Of a stretch of DNA of 64,000 nt, positions 55,296 to 64,000 are shown one piece after another; position 1 is the first letter of the stretch, and every line of letters starts with the position of its first letter. The notes under the pieces were generated by a model, which saw nothing but the letters and a program-made list of their open reading frames with translations, was not told the origin of the DNA and did no database searches. Source of the DNA: Heloderma charlesbogerti. Its lineage: Eukaryota; Chordata; Lepidosauria; Squamata; Helodermatidae. The position numbers were made by a program, and so were the translations under genes. Location: NCBI GenBank assembly GCA_026122225.1, contig JANEZZ010001860.1:237437-301436 (forward strand), written 5' to 3'.

Positions 55296-55804
55296 TCTTC
55301 TCTTCTTCTTGCTGTAGGCCTGGGTTTCATTGCCTCTGTTTGACTGACCTTCATCCTCCTGTTCACTCTCATGTAGGTTCCACTGTGATTCTTCCTCTGC
55401 AGGCTGTCCTCCAGTCTCATCCGCAAGTACCTGGAATCAGTTCCACAGCTCCACTGCTTCCACTGGTGCACAGTGGCGTCTAGTTCTTCTTCTCCTAACT
55501 GTCACCCTTTTCCACGGAGTATCCTCTACTCCATTTTTCTTCACCTCAGCATTTCCCACTGCCTCATCTTGCTGTTGCTCTTCAAGCTTCTGGTCTTCCC
55601 TTTGCTGCTGTAGTTCCCCCATTCTGTCCAAGAACTCTTTGTGTTCTCTTATTCCCCGGAGGGTCGACAGTCGCCGCTCCAGTCCACTTACTTTTTCTTC
55701 CAGCAGCGTGATCAACTTGCACTTGGCCATGTTGTTCTCAGGCAAGAAAACAAACATTGCACACACCTTGCAGGTCACCACCACTGGAGAGTCTTGTCCT
55801 TCCA

Positions 55805-55895
55805 TAGCCTCTTTTCCCTTTTTGTGTCTAGCTTTGTGATTGTCTAGACTAGCCTTTTCCCTTTTTGTGTCTAGCTTTGTGATTGTCTAGACTAG
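55805..55895. repeat. 43-bp tandem duplication in CR1 5' region
   Basis: tttgtgtctagctttgtgat and its surroundings are repeated with a 43-bp period (starts at 55824 and 55867). Confidence 0.9.
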
Positions 55896-56052
55896 CCTGT
55901 GCCTGCTCCTCTACTCAGTACAGGTTAAAAGCAGAGTCCCACTTGTGTGAAAGTGTGTGTTACAAGACAAATAAATGGAAAAAAGTTAGTTAAAAAATAA
56001 AATGAAAAATGAAAAAAAAAAGTTAGGGGCCTCCCCCTTGACCTCCCCTGCC

Positions 56053-56530
56053 GAACTCCCCTGGCCAACTCCTGTTTGCTCCCCCTGTCCGCTTGCTCTG
56101 GTCGCTCGCTCTCTGGGAGCTTGCTTGCTTCTGTAGTCCCTGGACCAGCTGGAGCAGCTTGCTCTGCTCTGCTCTGCTCAGCTGGGAGGCAGGAAACAGA
56201 CTGAAGCTTCCCGCCCACTCAGCTGCTGGGACTACTCAGGCCACACACCCCCAAGTCAGTTGGAGCTCTCAGAAGCACCTGGTGAGCTCACAGCCAATCA
56301 GAAGGATAAAGGGCAGCCCCCTGGGCTTCCTGCAGCCCACTTACCTCTTAGCCTCTGTCTCCTTTGTCTCCTTTGTCTATTCAACCACTGCAACTCCCCT
56401 GGCCAACTCCTGTTTGCTCCCCCTGTCCGCTCGCTCTCTGGGAGCTTGCTTGCTTCAGTAGTCCCTGGACCAGCTGGAGCAGCTTGCTCTACTCTGCTCT
56501 GCTCTGCTCAGCTGGGAGGCGGGAAACAAT
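56053..56530. repeat. CR1 5' monomer repeat (338-bp period)
   Basis: ggccaactcctgtttgctcc occurs at 56063 and again at 56401, followed both times by ctgggagcttgcttgcttc, ccctggaccagctggagcag, and a ctgct run. This amounts to one and a half monomers. Tandem 5' units of this kind can act as promoters in LINEs; that role here is inference. Confidence 0.85.
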
Positions 56531-56564
56531 CCCAATACAGATCCTTGGGGGAACCCACTATTAA

Positions 56565-56892
56565 CATCCCTCCATTGCAAGAACTGACTGTTCCTGCTCT
56601 CTGCTTCCTAATCTTTAACCAGTTACAAATCCAAATGAACAACGTCTACTGTATCACTCCTGTCCAAATGTTTACTGACACCCTCAAAGAACTCTAAAAG
56701 GAGAGTGAGACAGGACTTACCTTTGCAGAAGCCATGTTGATTCTTCTTCAGCAGGACTTGTCCTTCTACATGCTCAACAATTTTATCTTTAATCATGCTT
56801 TCCACCAGTTCATCCAGAACAGATGTGAAGCTGACTGGCCTGTAATTTCCTTGTTTCCTTAAAAAAAAACCTGGTGTTACATTGACCATTTT
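56565..56892 (-). mobile_element. older CR1 fragment
   Basis: - strand frame 56623-56889 with NYRPVSFTSVLDELVE, KNQHGFCKGKSCLT and VDVVHLDL is an RT segment of a different CR1 subfamily from 51798-56530. Confidence 0.75.
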
Positions 56893-56933
56893 CTAGTGGG
56901 TGATCTTAGGGACATGTAACATAGTTGTTGGGG

Positions 56934-57105
56934 ACCGCGGTGGCTTAGTGGTTAAGACGCTGAACTGCAGACTGGAAGGTCGGCAGGACAGCAGTTGGAG
57001 ACCCGAGTGCTGCGTGACGGAGTGAGCTCCCGTCTTCAGTCTCAGCTTCTGCCAACCTAGCAGTTCGAAAGCAAGAAATTGCAAGTAGATAAATAGGTGG
57101 TCTGT
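56934..57105 (+). mobile_element. Sauria-type SINE, 5' half
   Basis: Matches 41591 onward from gaccgcggtggcttagtggt through gcaagtagataaataggt, then stops. The Bov-B-like tail is missing. Confidence 0.88.
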
Positions 57106-57114
57106 CCACCCCCC

Positions 57115-57704
57115 CCATTTTTTTTTTTTTTCAAAGTCACCTTTTTCAAAGTCACGCTTTTTTTTTTTTTTCAAAGTGACTTTGGAAATCTAGCCGTGAT
57201 AGGCTATGTTAATCGTCACGTAGCCTATCACGGGTGGTTTTTTTTTTTTTTTTGCATTTTCTTTTGTATTTTTCGTGGCCGGGGAGATGGGACGCTTCTC
57301 CCCGGCCTGAATTTCAGCCGGGCGAGGCGGGACGCCTCCCCCCCAGCCTGAATTTCGGCCGGGCGAGGCGGGGCGCCTCCCCCCCCGGTCTGAACTTCGG
57401 GGGGAGAACCAAAGCGCCTCCCCCCAACTGCGAAGCAAGCTGTGGGACCAGGTAAGTGACTTTCGTACATCACTATTTGTTTCCGCACCAGCCTGGCAGT
57501 GGCTGGGGGCCCCGCTGTAGGTTAGCCCGGCCAGCGGCTCAGTGGCCTGGCCCTGGAGCGGAGCCAGCCAGGCAGGATTCTGGGGGTGGGAGGAATGGAT
57601 CACACCCACCCATCGAGGATACCAGGGGTAGGAACAGATCGCCTCCCCCCACCTGAGGAACCCAGCGGAGCCAGGTAAGCAGGGTTTCGTACACCCCTAC
57701 TCCT
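57115..57704 (-). repeat. GC-rich hairpin-bearing repeat, copy 1
   Basis: T-rich runs, then a perfect 13-bp inverted pair CCGTGATAGGCTA (57194-57206) and TAGCCTATCACGG (57221-57233), then three tandem units of about 41-42 bp (cctgaatttc..gccgggcgag, starting 57306, 57347 and 57389), then GC-rich sequence with caggtaag words. The same 13-mer reappears at 63986. Orientation is opposite to that copy. Class unknown. Confidence 0.6.
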
Positions 57705-58230
57705 AAGGTGTCTTAGTCTGGGGTTCCTGATCCTGTCAGGTCCCTGTCAAACCAGATTCATGGGTTGCCAATGTGAGACAAAGTCACAAATGGATCAGTT
57801 TATCAGTTTACTGATTTCACAGGTGATAAATGGATGCAGAAAGAATATGCAAAGAAAGCTCACATCTCTTCAGTTGACAAAGCTGATTTTCTCCACAGCT
57901 GATTATACTCTGGTGTCCCCACAGTGTAGGAGAAGTTCCCCTAGGACTGGCAAGTGTTCTTCAGGCTGGTACTGCACATATTCCCCCTTGGAGCAAGAGC
58001 AAAGTGCAAAACCAGCCTGTAGGTGTCTCTCCTGAATTTCCCAGCCTCTCATGAGAAAATGAGAAGTGCGGGGAGGGGGGCTCTTTCACTTCTCTTGGCG
58101 GATTCCTTATCTCAGAGGATGAGAACATGCAGCTGTGACTGTACATGCTTGGTACTAATTAGCTTGTGTGAGAGGCCTACTAGAAGCTACTGCTGTGCAC
58201 AAATGGCCTCTTAAAATTATCCACCCTATT
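57705..58230 (-). repeat. LTR-like repeat, copy C2
   Basis: Counterpart of 38190-38880, sharing tctggggttcctgatcctgt, atgcaaagaaagctcacatc and cccccttggagc in the same order. Probably an LTR, but no target duplication was identified. Confidence 0.45.
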
Positions 58231-59585
58231 TGTGGACAGGGAAATGGGAGGGGGGACAATTTCACCAAATTTCTCCAGGGGGAGGAGAAATTCTCCAACA
58301 GTTTCTCATAGGTAGGGCTCGCTATTGGCAAGGGCTGCAGCACAACGTCTTTCATTGTTTTCCCTAAAGGTTTTTTGTGTGTGTGTTTTTGCAGGGCCAC
58401 TACATGTGGGAACATCATCAACTGTGTTGACAGCCTGGCCCCCTATTGCATTCTCCACAATTCCCCATGCCTAGCGTTATGCCAGGGCATGGAGGTGGGG
58501 TGGGGGTGGGAATGCAGCCACCACAAAAAGAAAGTGGTGAAGAAAATTTGGAGAAAATTCTTCACATCTGCCTTTTATTTCTGGGGGCAAGGGAGAGAGA
58601 GAGAAAATAAAATCTCATAACTTTTCTGAGAAAAATATCTTCTGAGAAGTTTTGTCCCACCTCTAGTTGTCATTCTTCAAGGTTCAGCACCTTCCCCAGG
58701 GTCTTCCAAATGTCGAATTTCTTAGGGGTGATTGTGGATACATCTTGTCTCTAATGCAGCTGCTGATAATATCACTTCATCCCTGCAAGCCGTGTAACAG
58801 GTGGGGGTGGGCAATGTTGTGTTCAGCTCCAGGGAAGAAGAGGCCAAAATCTGACCTCCAATTTCCTGGAAGTTTTCTTCTCCCATGAAAAAGGCTTCCA
58901 TTTTTCTTTCTCATTCTCAGGGTGTTCTTTAATTTATTTTGAATTTCTTTTGATGGTGTTTTTGACCTTACCTAATCACTGAGGTGGCCAATTGTACTGT
59001 TTGTGTGGTTTTCTTTCTATTACATGTCTCTCCATTGCTCTGCAGTCTCCCAGGCTGCCTGCACTTCTTGATCTGAAAAAGCCCTATGGGAGGAATTACC
59101 TCATAATGCCTTCCCCTGGGCAGGAAGTGTGGGAAGCTAAGAAGACTACAGGCTGCCAGAGAGAAGACTATACAATGAAAGACAGGACACTCATGCACAT
59201 TTCGCAGCTACCTCATTAGTAAGGTAAGCACAAGAACCCCCAACCCATGGGAATTTCTCTGAAATTTCTTCTCCTTTGAATTTCTTTTCAAAAACCATTT
59301 CTTCTCTATCAAATTGAATGAGAATGGTTGAAAAAATATGTGGGAGAAATTTTTGTCACAGCACTACTAGAAGCTGCCCATTATAGAGGCCTCCTTGGTT
59401 ACTCAAATCTGCCCACTATGGTAGGCTGTACAGGTCAAACCTGACTTCTTGCCAGTTCTTCTGGTGTCAAGCTCACTACATAAGGCTTAGTAACTGGCAG
59501 CAAAGATATGCTGGTATTTTGGCCCTGCCCCCTTTGCCTTTGGCTCTGTTGTTTTGATTTCAGTCCCATCCACCCTGTCCACCAT
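58231..59585. other. intergenic, no gene seen
   Basis: AT-rich sequence with short open frames only. No splice pattern or domain. Confidence 0.4.
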
Positions 59586-59589
59586 GGAA

Positions 59590-59792
59590 CTTAGGAGCCT
59601 AGGAAGCTGTCTTATACTGCGTCAGACCATTGGCCCATCTAGCCCAGTATTGTCGACACTGACTGGCAGCAGTGGCTCTTGTGGGTTTCAGGCAGGAATC
59701 TTCCCTCACCTTACCTGAAGAAGCTGGGAATTAAACCTGGTACCTTGTGCATGCAGAGCAAGTGCTCTGTCATACTGAGCTATGGCCCCTCT
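59590..59792 (-). mobile_element. tRNA-head SINE, full length
   Basis: Reads aggaagctgtcttatactgc, tctagcccagtattgtcgac, gtttcaggcaggaatcttcc, ggaattaaacctggtacctt, and ends ctgagctatggcccctc. This is the reverse complement of the family at 40917. The B-box equivalent is aattaaacctgg. Confidence 0.85.
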
Positions 59793-61649
59793 TGGTCTCC
59801 AAGAGTTTCTCTGAAATTGAATTTGGTCCTTGAGCTCACTCAGCCATTGAATTTAGATGTTAAAAATAATGAAATTGTTTTTCTGCTGATCTCAGGAGTG
59901 GGAGGCAACTTTCCTGAATACAGTTCCTGAAATCAGTCCACCATCACCACGACTGGCACTCACATGTAGCTAGGAATGTCAGAGATACATGTTTGGGCAA
60001 GACATTTGATGAGCTTTCTTAGGCTCGGCCCCCTGGACTTCATTTCGCTTTCTGCAGTGGAGCCCAACGCGATTTGCAACAAGTCAGACCAGTTTGTGGA
60101 TTTTGTTGGAATTTTGCACATTTTTAAGGTTCTGTAATTTGCACAAATTCAGCCATAATTTGCACAAATTGCAGAACCTCCCCCCCCCCCCAAAGGCTCA
60201 AAGATGTTCCCAGAATTTGGGCAACAGCCTGCACTTCTGCTCACAGGTGCAAAGCTAGCCGTACATGCTGCAGAACTCCGTCGAGCCAAAAAAGAATCAG
60301 ATTTCCCAGTGACAGACATACATGTAGCCACCTTGACTTCTATGATGGATGAAATGTGGGGTATAAGTATAATAAATAAATAAGGAGCTTCTAATTTTAG
60401 CACTATTATTTTCAGATGTCACTTACAGTACCAGTAAATTCCAGATGTTCCAATCATTTATATCTGCCACTGACTGCACAGTTACAGCAGTATCCTTTGA
60501 AAATAAGTTCTTAATATTTCAGACATTTAAGTAGTAAAAGAAGCACTCCAACAAGAAGAAAAAAATGTGCCAGATTCTTACTTTTTATACCCTTTTTTGA
60601 TGGTTAAAATTATTTTGTTATAGAGCAAGCCTATTTCTACACAGAAGGAAGTTCCACTGACATAGGCTTTGCTCCAGGAAACTAGACAAAGGATTGCAGC
60701 TTTAGTGTATTTTTTCCCCCATCAGAAATACTGATATGCCTGTATATCCATGGGCAGAAAACATCTGCCTGTAAAGAATCATTGGTTGATATTGCTCAGA
60801 GCAAATTAATTCAAATTATGTAGTTCAGTGTTAATGTACTCCTTTAACACAGGATGCCTCCATGTGGTTTGTCACAAAATATAATCCTAACATAAAACCT
60901 CATTCTTTGCTAGCTAGTATTTCATTTTGCCCTTTTATTAGTAGATGTCAAGTTCCAAACTGGAGAAGATTTGAGATTTTATAACCAGAGGTAAAAAGCA
61001 AATGTTGCCAAGGCAATAAAAATAAAATAAATCTTAATAAGTATTTGCCATGTGTTGTGTAATGGATCATTTTTTCAATACCAGAAAAGAACAAGGGAAC
61101 CGTTAGACCCAAGAATGACAAATAAAATTCACCTTAACAGATGCAGATTTTGCTTTAACGTTGTGTGTGAGGATAATAAAGATGGCTTGTAAAATATTAA
61201 AGAGGCACAGTGTATCTTGGGTAGATGATAACATTCCAAAACTTGTATTTCATTAGATCAGTTGAGTCTATTAACTTGGCACCATTCCTTTTTATTCAAA
61301 ATAAAAGGAATAAAATGTCTAAAATGACAACAGAGTTAAGATAGAATTTTCTCATGTATGAATAGATCTCATTATTATAGATCTCACTAACAGCAGCTAC
61401 TAAATAACAAGTCATTAGTATTATTATAATTTTTAGAGTTACAGGAAACCTTTGGAGAAACATTCTAGGATTACATCATGTTACGTTTTAATTGTCAATG
61501 GAGAAAAAAGTGGTTGTGCCATTTATTCTTCCTTTATAATCATTCTAGGGAGGTTCTTGAAGGTTTATGTTACTGTCTCTTTTGTGGATTTTCTTTACTA
61601 TAATTTATTTGTTCATATAAGGCAATTAACCCTGGTGATGTAAACTGGC

Positions 61650-61651
<2 letters not shown>
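59793..61651. other. intergenic, no gene seen
   Basis: AT-rich, with small repeats only: tgcacaaatt words at 60110-60170, a short C-run at 60180, and a LINE-tail-like ataataaataaataagg at 60368. Confidence 0.4.
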
Positions 61652-61652
<1 letters not shown>

Positions 61653-61682
<30 letters not shown>

Positions 61683-61684
61683 TG
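61653..61684. repeat. (ATGT)n microsatellite
   Basis: About eight tetramer units (tatgtatgtatg...). Confidence 0.95.
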
Positions 61685-62344
61685 CTGTGATTTGTCCAAG
61701 ATTAATATTCAGCCTTTTTTCCAGCCTGTCTTATAGCATTAGCTGGAATTATTCAGAGCTCTTTGGAATGATAGCTATATAGGAATGTTACTGTTATGTG
61801 GACCCAGACATCCCACTGAAATGAATAATTTAAGCTTAGTCTTGAAGGACACTTGTCAGGTTTTCTGGCTTCTCAGAAATCAGTTTTTTATATAGGTAAA
61901 CCAGGATGGGTTTGAAAGGATTATTGGACTTGTGTGAGTTTTCTACTGTCCCCCTTTTAATTGCTTTTAAGCACCTGGGTATAGTAGCACGGGAGTAAAG
62001 CACTCAGCCCCAGCATTTTAACTTACTGGCAATTGCCATCAACAAGCTTTTAAGGGACAACTTAGATGACCACAAATAATCACAAACCATGAGGAAGGAC
62101 TACTTTAAGGGCTGCAGTGTACCAGTCCACCCCAGCCAAGGTTCTAAGCTACCCTAACTATGCTGAATATCATGAAGCTTTTGTCAGGAAAGCATGGAAC
62201 CCAATGAGCTAGGCAGATCCTTTCATATAGTGCATGGGTGCAAACAGATAGCCTTTTAAGACAAAATTCTTATTAAAATTAAGTCATCTATTACATAGAA
62301 GAAGCAAAAAAAAGTTTAAAAAGCAAAATGCAAGAATATTTACT
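61685..62344. other. intergenic, no gene seen
   Basis: Unique-looking AT-rich sequence without coding signs. Confidence 0.35.
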
Positions 62345-62547
62345 TGGATAGGAAGCTGCCTTGTACTGCATCAGACCCTTGATCCATCTAGCCCAGTATT
62401 GTTGACACTGACTGGCAGCAGGGGCTCTCCAGGGTTTCAGGCAGGATTCTTTTCCAGCTCTTTCCAGCCCTACCTGGAGATGCTGGAGATTCAACATGGG
62501 ACCATCTGCATGCAAGGCAGGTGCTCTACTACTGAGCCATAGCCCCT
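62345..62547 (-). mobile_element. tRNA-head SINE, full length
   Basis: Reads gaagctgccttgtactgcat, tctagcccagtattgttgac, gggtttcaggcaggattctt, ctacctggagatgctggaga, and ends ctgagccatagcccctt. Confidence 0.85.
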
Positions 62548-63620
62548 TTTTAATATTAATGTATTAAATAATGATTAATAATTTTCTAGACTCTCAAGCT
62601 AAGGGTGATTTCCAAGCAGGGTCCAAAACCTGTTGGGACACTTCTTCATTTCAAGCCATTTCAACATAACCTTGGCTACATGTAGGGCTGCGTGAATTTC
62701 CCCCATTCCATTTCTTTGTTGTTGCTCTGCAGAGGTGACCCTCTTATTAGGCAGAGTGAGGTGGTCACCTCAGGTAGCAAATGCTGGGGAGTAGCAACAA
62801 GGTGTCAGAGGACAGAGGTGGGTGCCAAGTGGCCTGCCCACTGCCCCCTAAGCTAGCCTGTTGCCATCAGATGTGATGGAAGATGTTGTCCTTGCACCAG
62901 TGTTGAAGTAAGATTCAACTGCCAGTTTCTTTGGCAGTGGGAGGGGAAATGTGCCCAATTTATTGCAACACTCCAGTTCATGTGCATCCTTTTCCCCCTC
63001 CATGCTATTGATGTGTTGATGTGTGCTGATAGAACACTGCAAAAAAGTAATATTGATATTATATGGCTGCTATCAATAATTTGTTTTCTCCAGTGTTACA
63101 GTTATATTCAATGTGCTTCTGCACATTGGCAAAACATCACGCAGAAACAGTATAACAGCCATACTTACAATCACATCAAGATTGCTTTTGTGAAGTGTTT
63201 TATCTATAAACACATACAATCAGCAAATGTAGGGAAGAGGTAGGCATGAAGGAACTGGAAGCTTGCATAATACTCTGTATAAAAATTGGTGTTGTTTTTT
63301 TTTTTAAAGAATATCCCTAATGCATTGGCTCCAGTTCAGAGGTAAGACCAGGTAATTCAGATGTCTAGTCTTGCTGAAGAGAATTTTTGGAAGCATCCCT
63401 ACAAAACACACACTTTCCTTTACATAGCTATTGGGCCTGCCTGTACAGGATCATACTGTGGAAATCAGTCATCACCTGATTCTGTTTAACAGTTATACAA
63501 AACCAAAGTGACACACTCCCATATAGTCAGTTGGACTCATGGAAAAAAAAGAAAAAACATAGACTACTTCTTTATTGTCACTCAGATTAAACATGTAAAA
63601 CATTTTAAAGTCAGAATTTA
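62548..63620. other. intergenic, no gene seen
   Basis: AT-rich without a recognised repeat or coding region. Confidence 0.35.
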
Positions 63621-63621
63621 A

Positions 63622-63701
<80 letters not shown>
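63622..63701. repeat. compound (TG)n(TA)n microsatellite
   Basis: TG units to 63661, broken by tatatg, then about twenty TA units. Confidence 0.95.
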
Positions 63702-63706
<5 letters not shown>

Positions 63707-63726
63707 ATGGTTATTTTCTAGGGATG

Positions 63727-64000
63727 GCGGAGAATTTCTCCCCGAAACTTCGGGGGGCCGAGCGCCAACGTGTTCGGCCCCCTGAACAAGTTTCGGGGAG
63801 AAATTCTCCGCACCCCCCCGCACCCCATACACCCCCCCGGGACGGGACTTACCTTTGCCGAATGTCCATCCCGGCGGCAGGTCTGGCCGGCGGTTCAGCG
63901 GGTGTTCATGCGGGGCAGGAGCGGCAGCCGGTCTTTCGACCGGCTGCCGCCGCCGCCATTCCAATAAAAGAAAAAAAACACACCCCCGTGATAGGCTACG
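63727..64000 (+). repeat. GC-rich hairpin-bearing repeat, copy 2 (cut by window end)
   Basis: A 24-bp perfect inverted repeat (63727-63750 and 63788-63811) with an inner 9-bp pair (63753-63761, 63774-63782). A second hairpin lies at 63921-63933 / 63938-63950 (13 bp, loop tttc). The exact 13-mer CCGTGATAGGCTA at 63986 is shared with 57194. Non-coding. Confidence 0.7.

Larger units (their letters stand above)
51798..56530 (-). mobile_element. near full-length CR1 LINE
   Basis: About 4.7 kb on the - strand. The 5' region (55900-56530) includes a 338-bp tandem repetition. ORF1 lies at 54978-55805, endonuclease and RT at 52196-54951, and the 3' tail at 51798-51850 (atagagtcatagaatcatac). Disabling changes are few: a 1-base loss near 54197 that splits endonuclease from RT, and a TAA at the RT end (52196). 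Among the youngest of the CR1s here. Confidence 0.9.

Noticed and set aside
57306..57420. Tandem units that might suggest a CRISPR-like or coding repeat
   Set aside because: Three adjacent 41-42 bp units with no spacers, in a vertebrate repeat. They form part of a GC-rich interspersed element.
58231..63620. Possible exons in the AT-rich right end
   Set aside because: Only short frames with no domain, no splice phase agreement and no CpG promoter. Left as intergenic.

Overview
This window is vertebrate nuclear DNA, most likely from a squamate reptile (lizard or snake). The repeats point there: a Bov-B LINE, a tRNA-derived SINE whose tail matches Bov-B (Sauria-SINE type), several CR1 and L2 LINEs and tRNA-head SINEs of reptile type. 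The genes have short, well-formed introns. No bacterial operon, CRISPR array or free-standing tRNA/rRNA gene is visible.

Three genes are supported, all on the + strand. (1) 1068-12957 holds the 3' half of a zonadhesin (ZAN)-type gene. Eleven exons encode the last VWD-C8-TIL unit, an EGF-like domain, one membrane helix and a short cytoplasmic tail. The upstream exons lie left of the window. (2) 22139-34871 holds SLC12A9 complete, with 13 coding exons and 924 codons. A CpG island at about 17.9-20.1 kb is its probable promoter. (3) 40148-40801 holds UFSP1, a 217-residue UFM1 protease with an intact catalytic Cys/Asp/His set and an ATG start. The order ZAN - SLC12A9 - UFSP1 matches human 7q22, but no EPHB4, TRIP6 or SRRT exons were found between them. 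A second CpG island at 36.1-37.3 kb has no clear gene.

After UFSP1 (41-58 kb) the window is almost wholly transposon. An L2 LINE carries a Sauria-type SINE and a solo LTR. A + strand CR1 was entered by an LTR element, that element by a Bov-B LINE, and the Bov-B edge by a solo LTR. Each layer can be ordered from target-site duplications that are visible in the sequence. A near full-length - strand CR1 (51.8-56.5 kb) follows, with a tandemly repeated 5' region, a GDSL-esterase ORF1 and an almost open RT.

The right end (58-63.6 kb) is AT-rich, largely repeat-poor DNA with no gene I can support. It closes with a GC-rich, hairpin-dense repeat that is related to another copy at 57.1-57.7 kb. Smaller families run through introns and spacers: a palindromic hAT-like MITE, a 0.7 kb inverted-repeat element and a Penelope-like fragment. 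I see no unknown biochemical system. The most unusual items are the repeat architectures and the CR1 copies that end a few dozen bases from ZAN splice acceptors.
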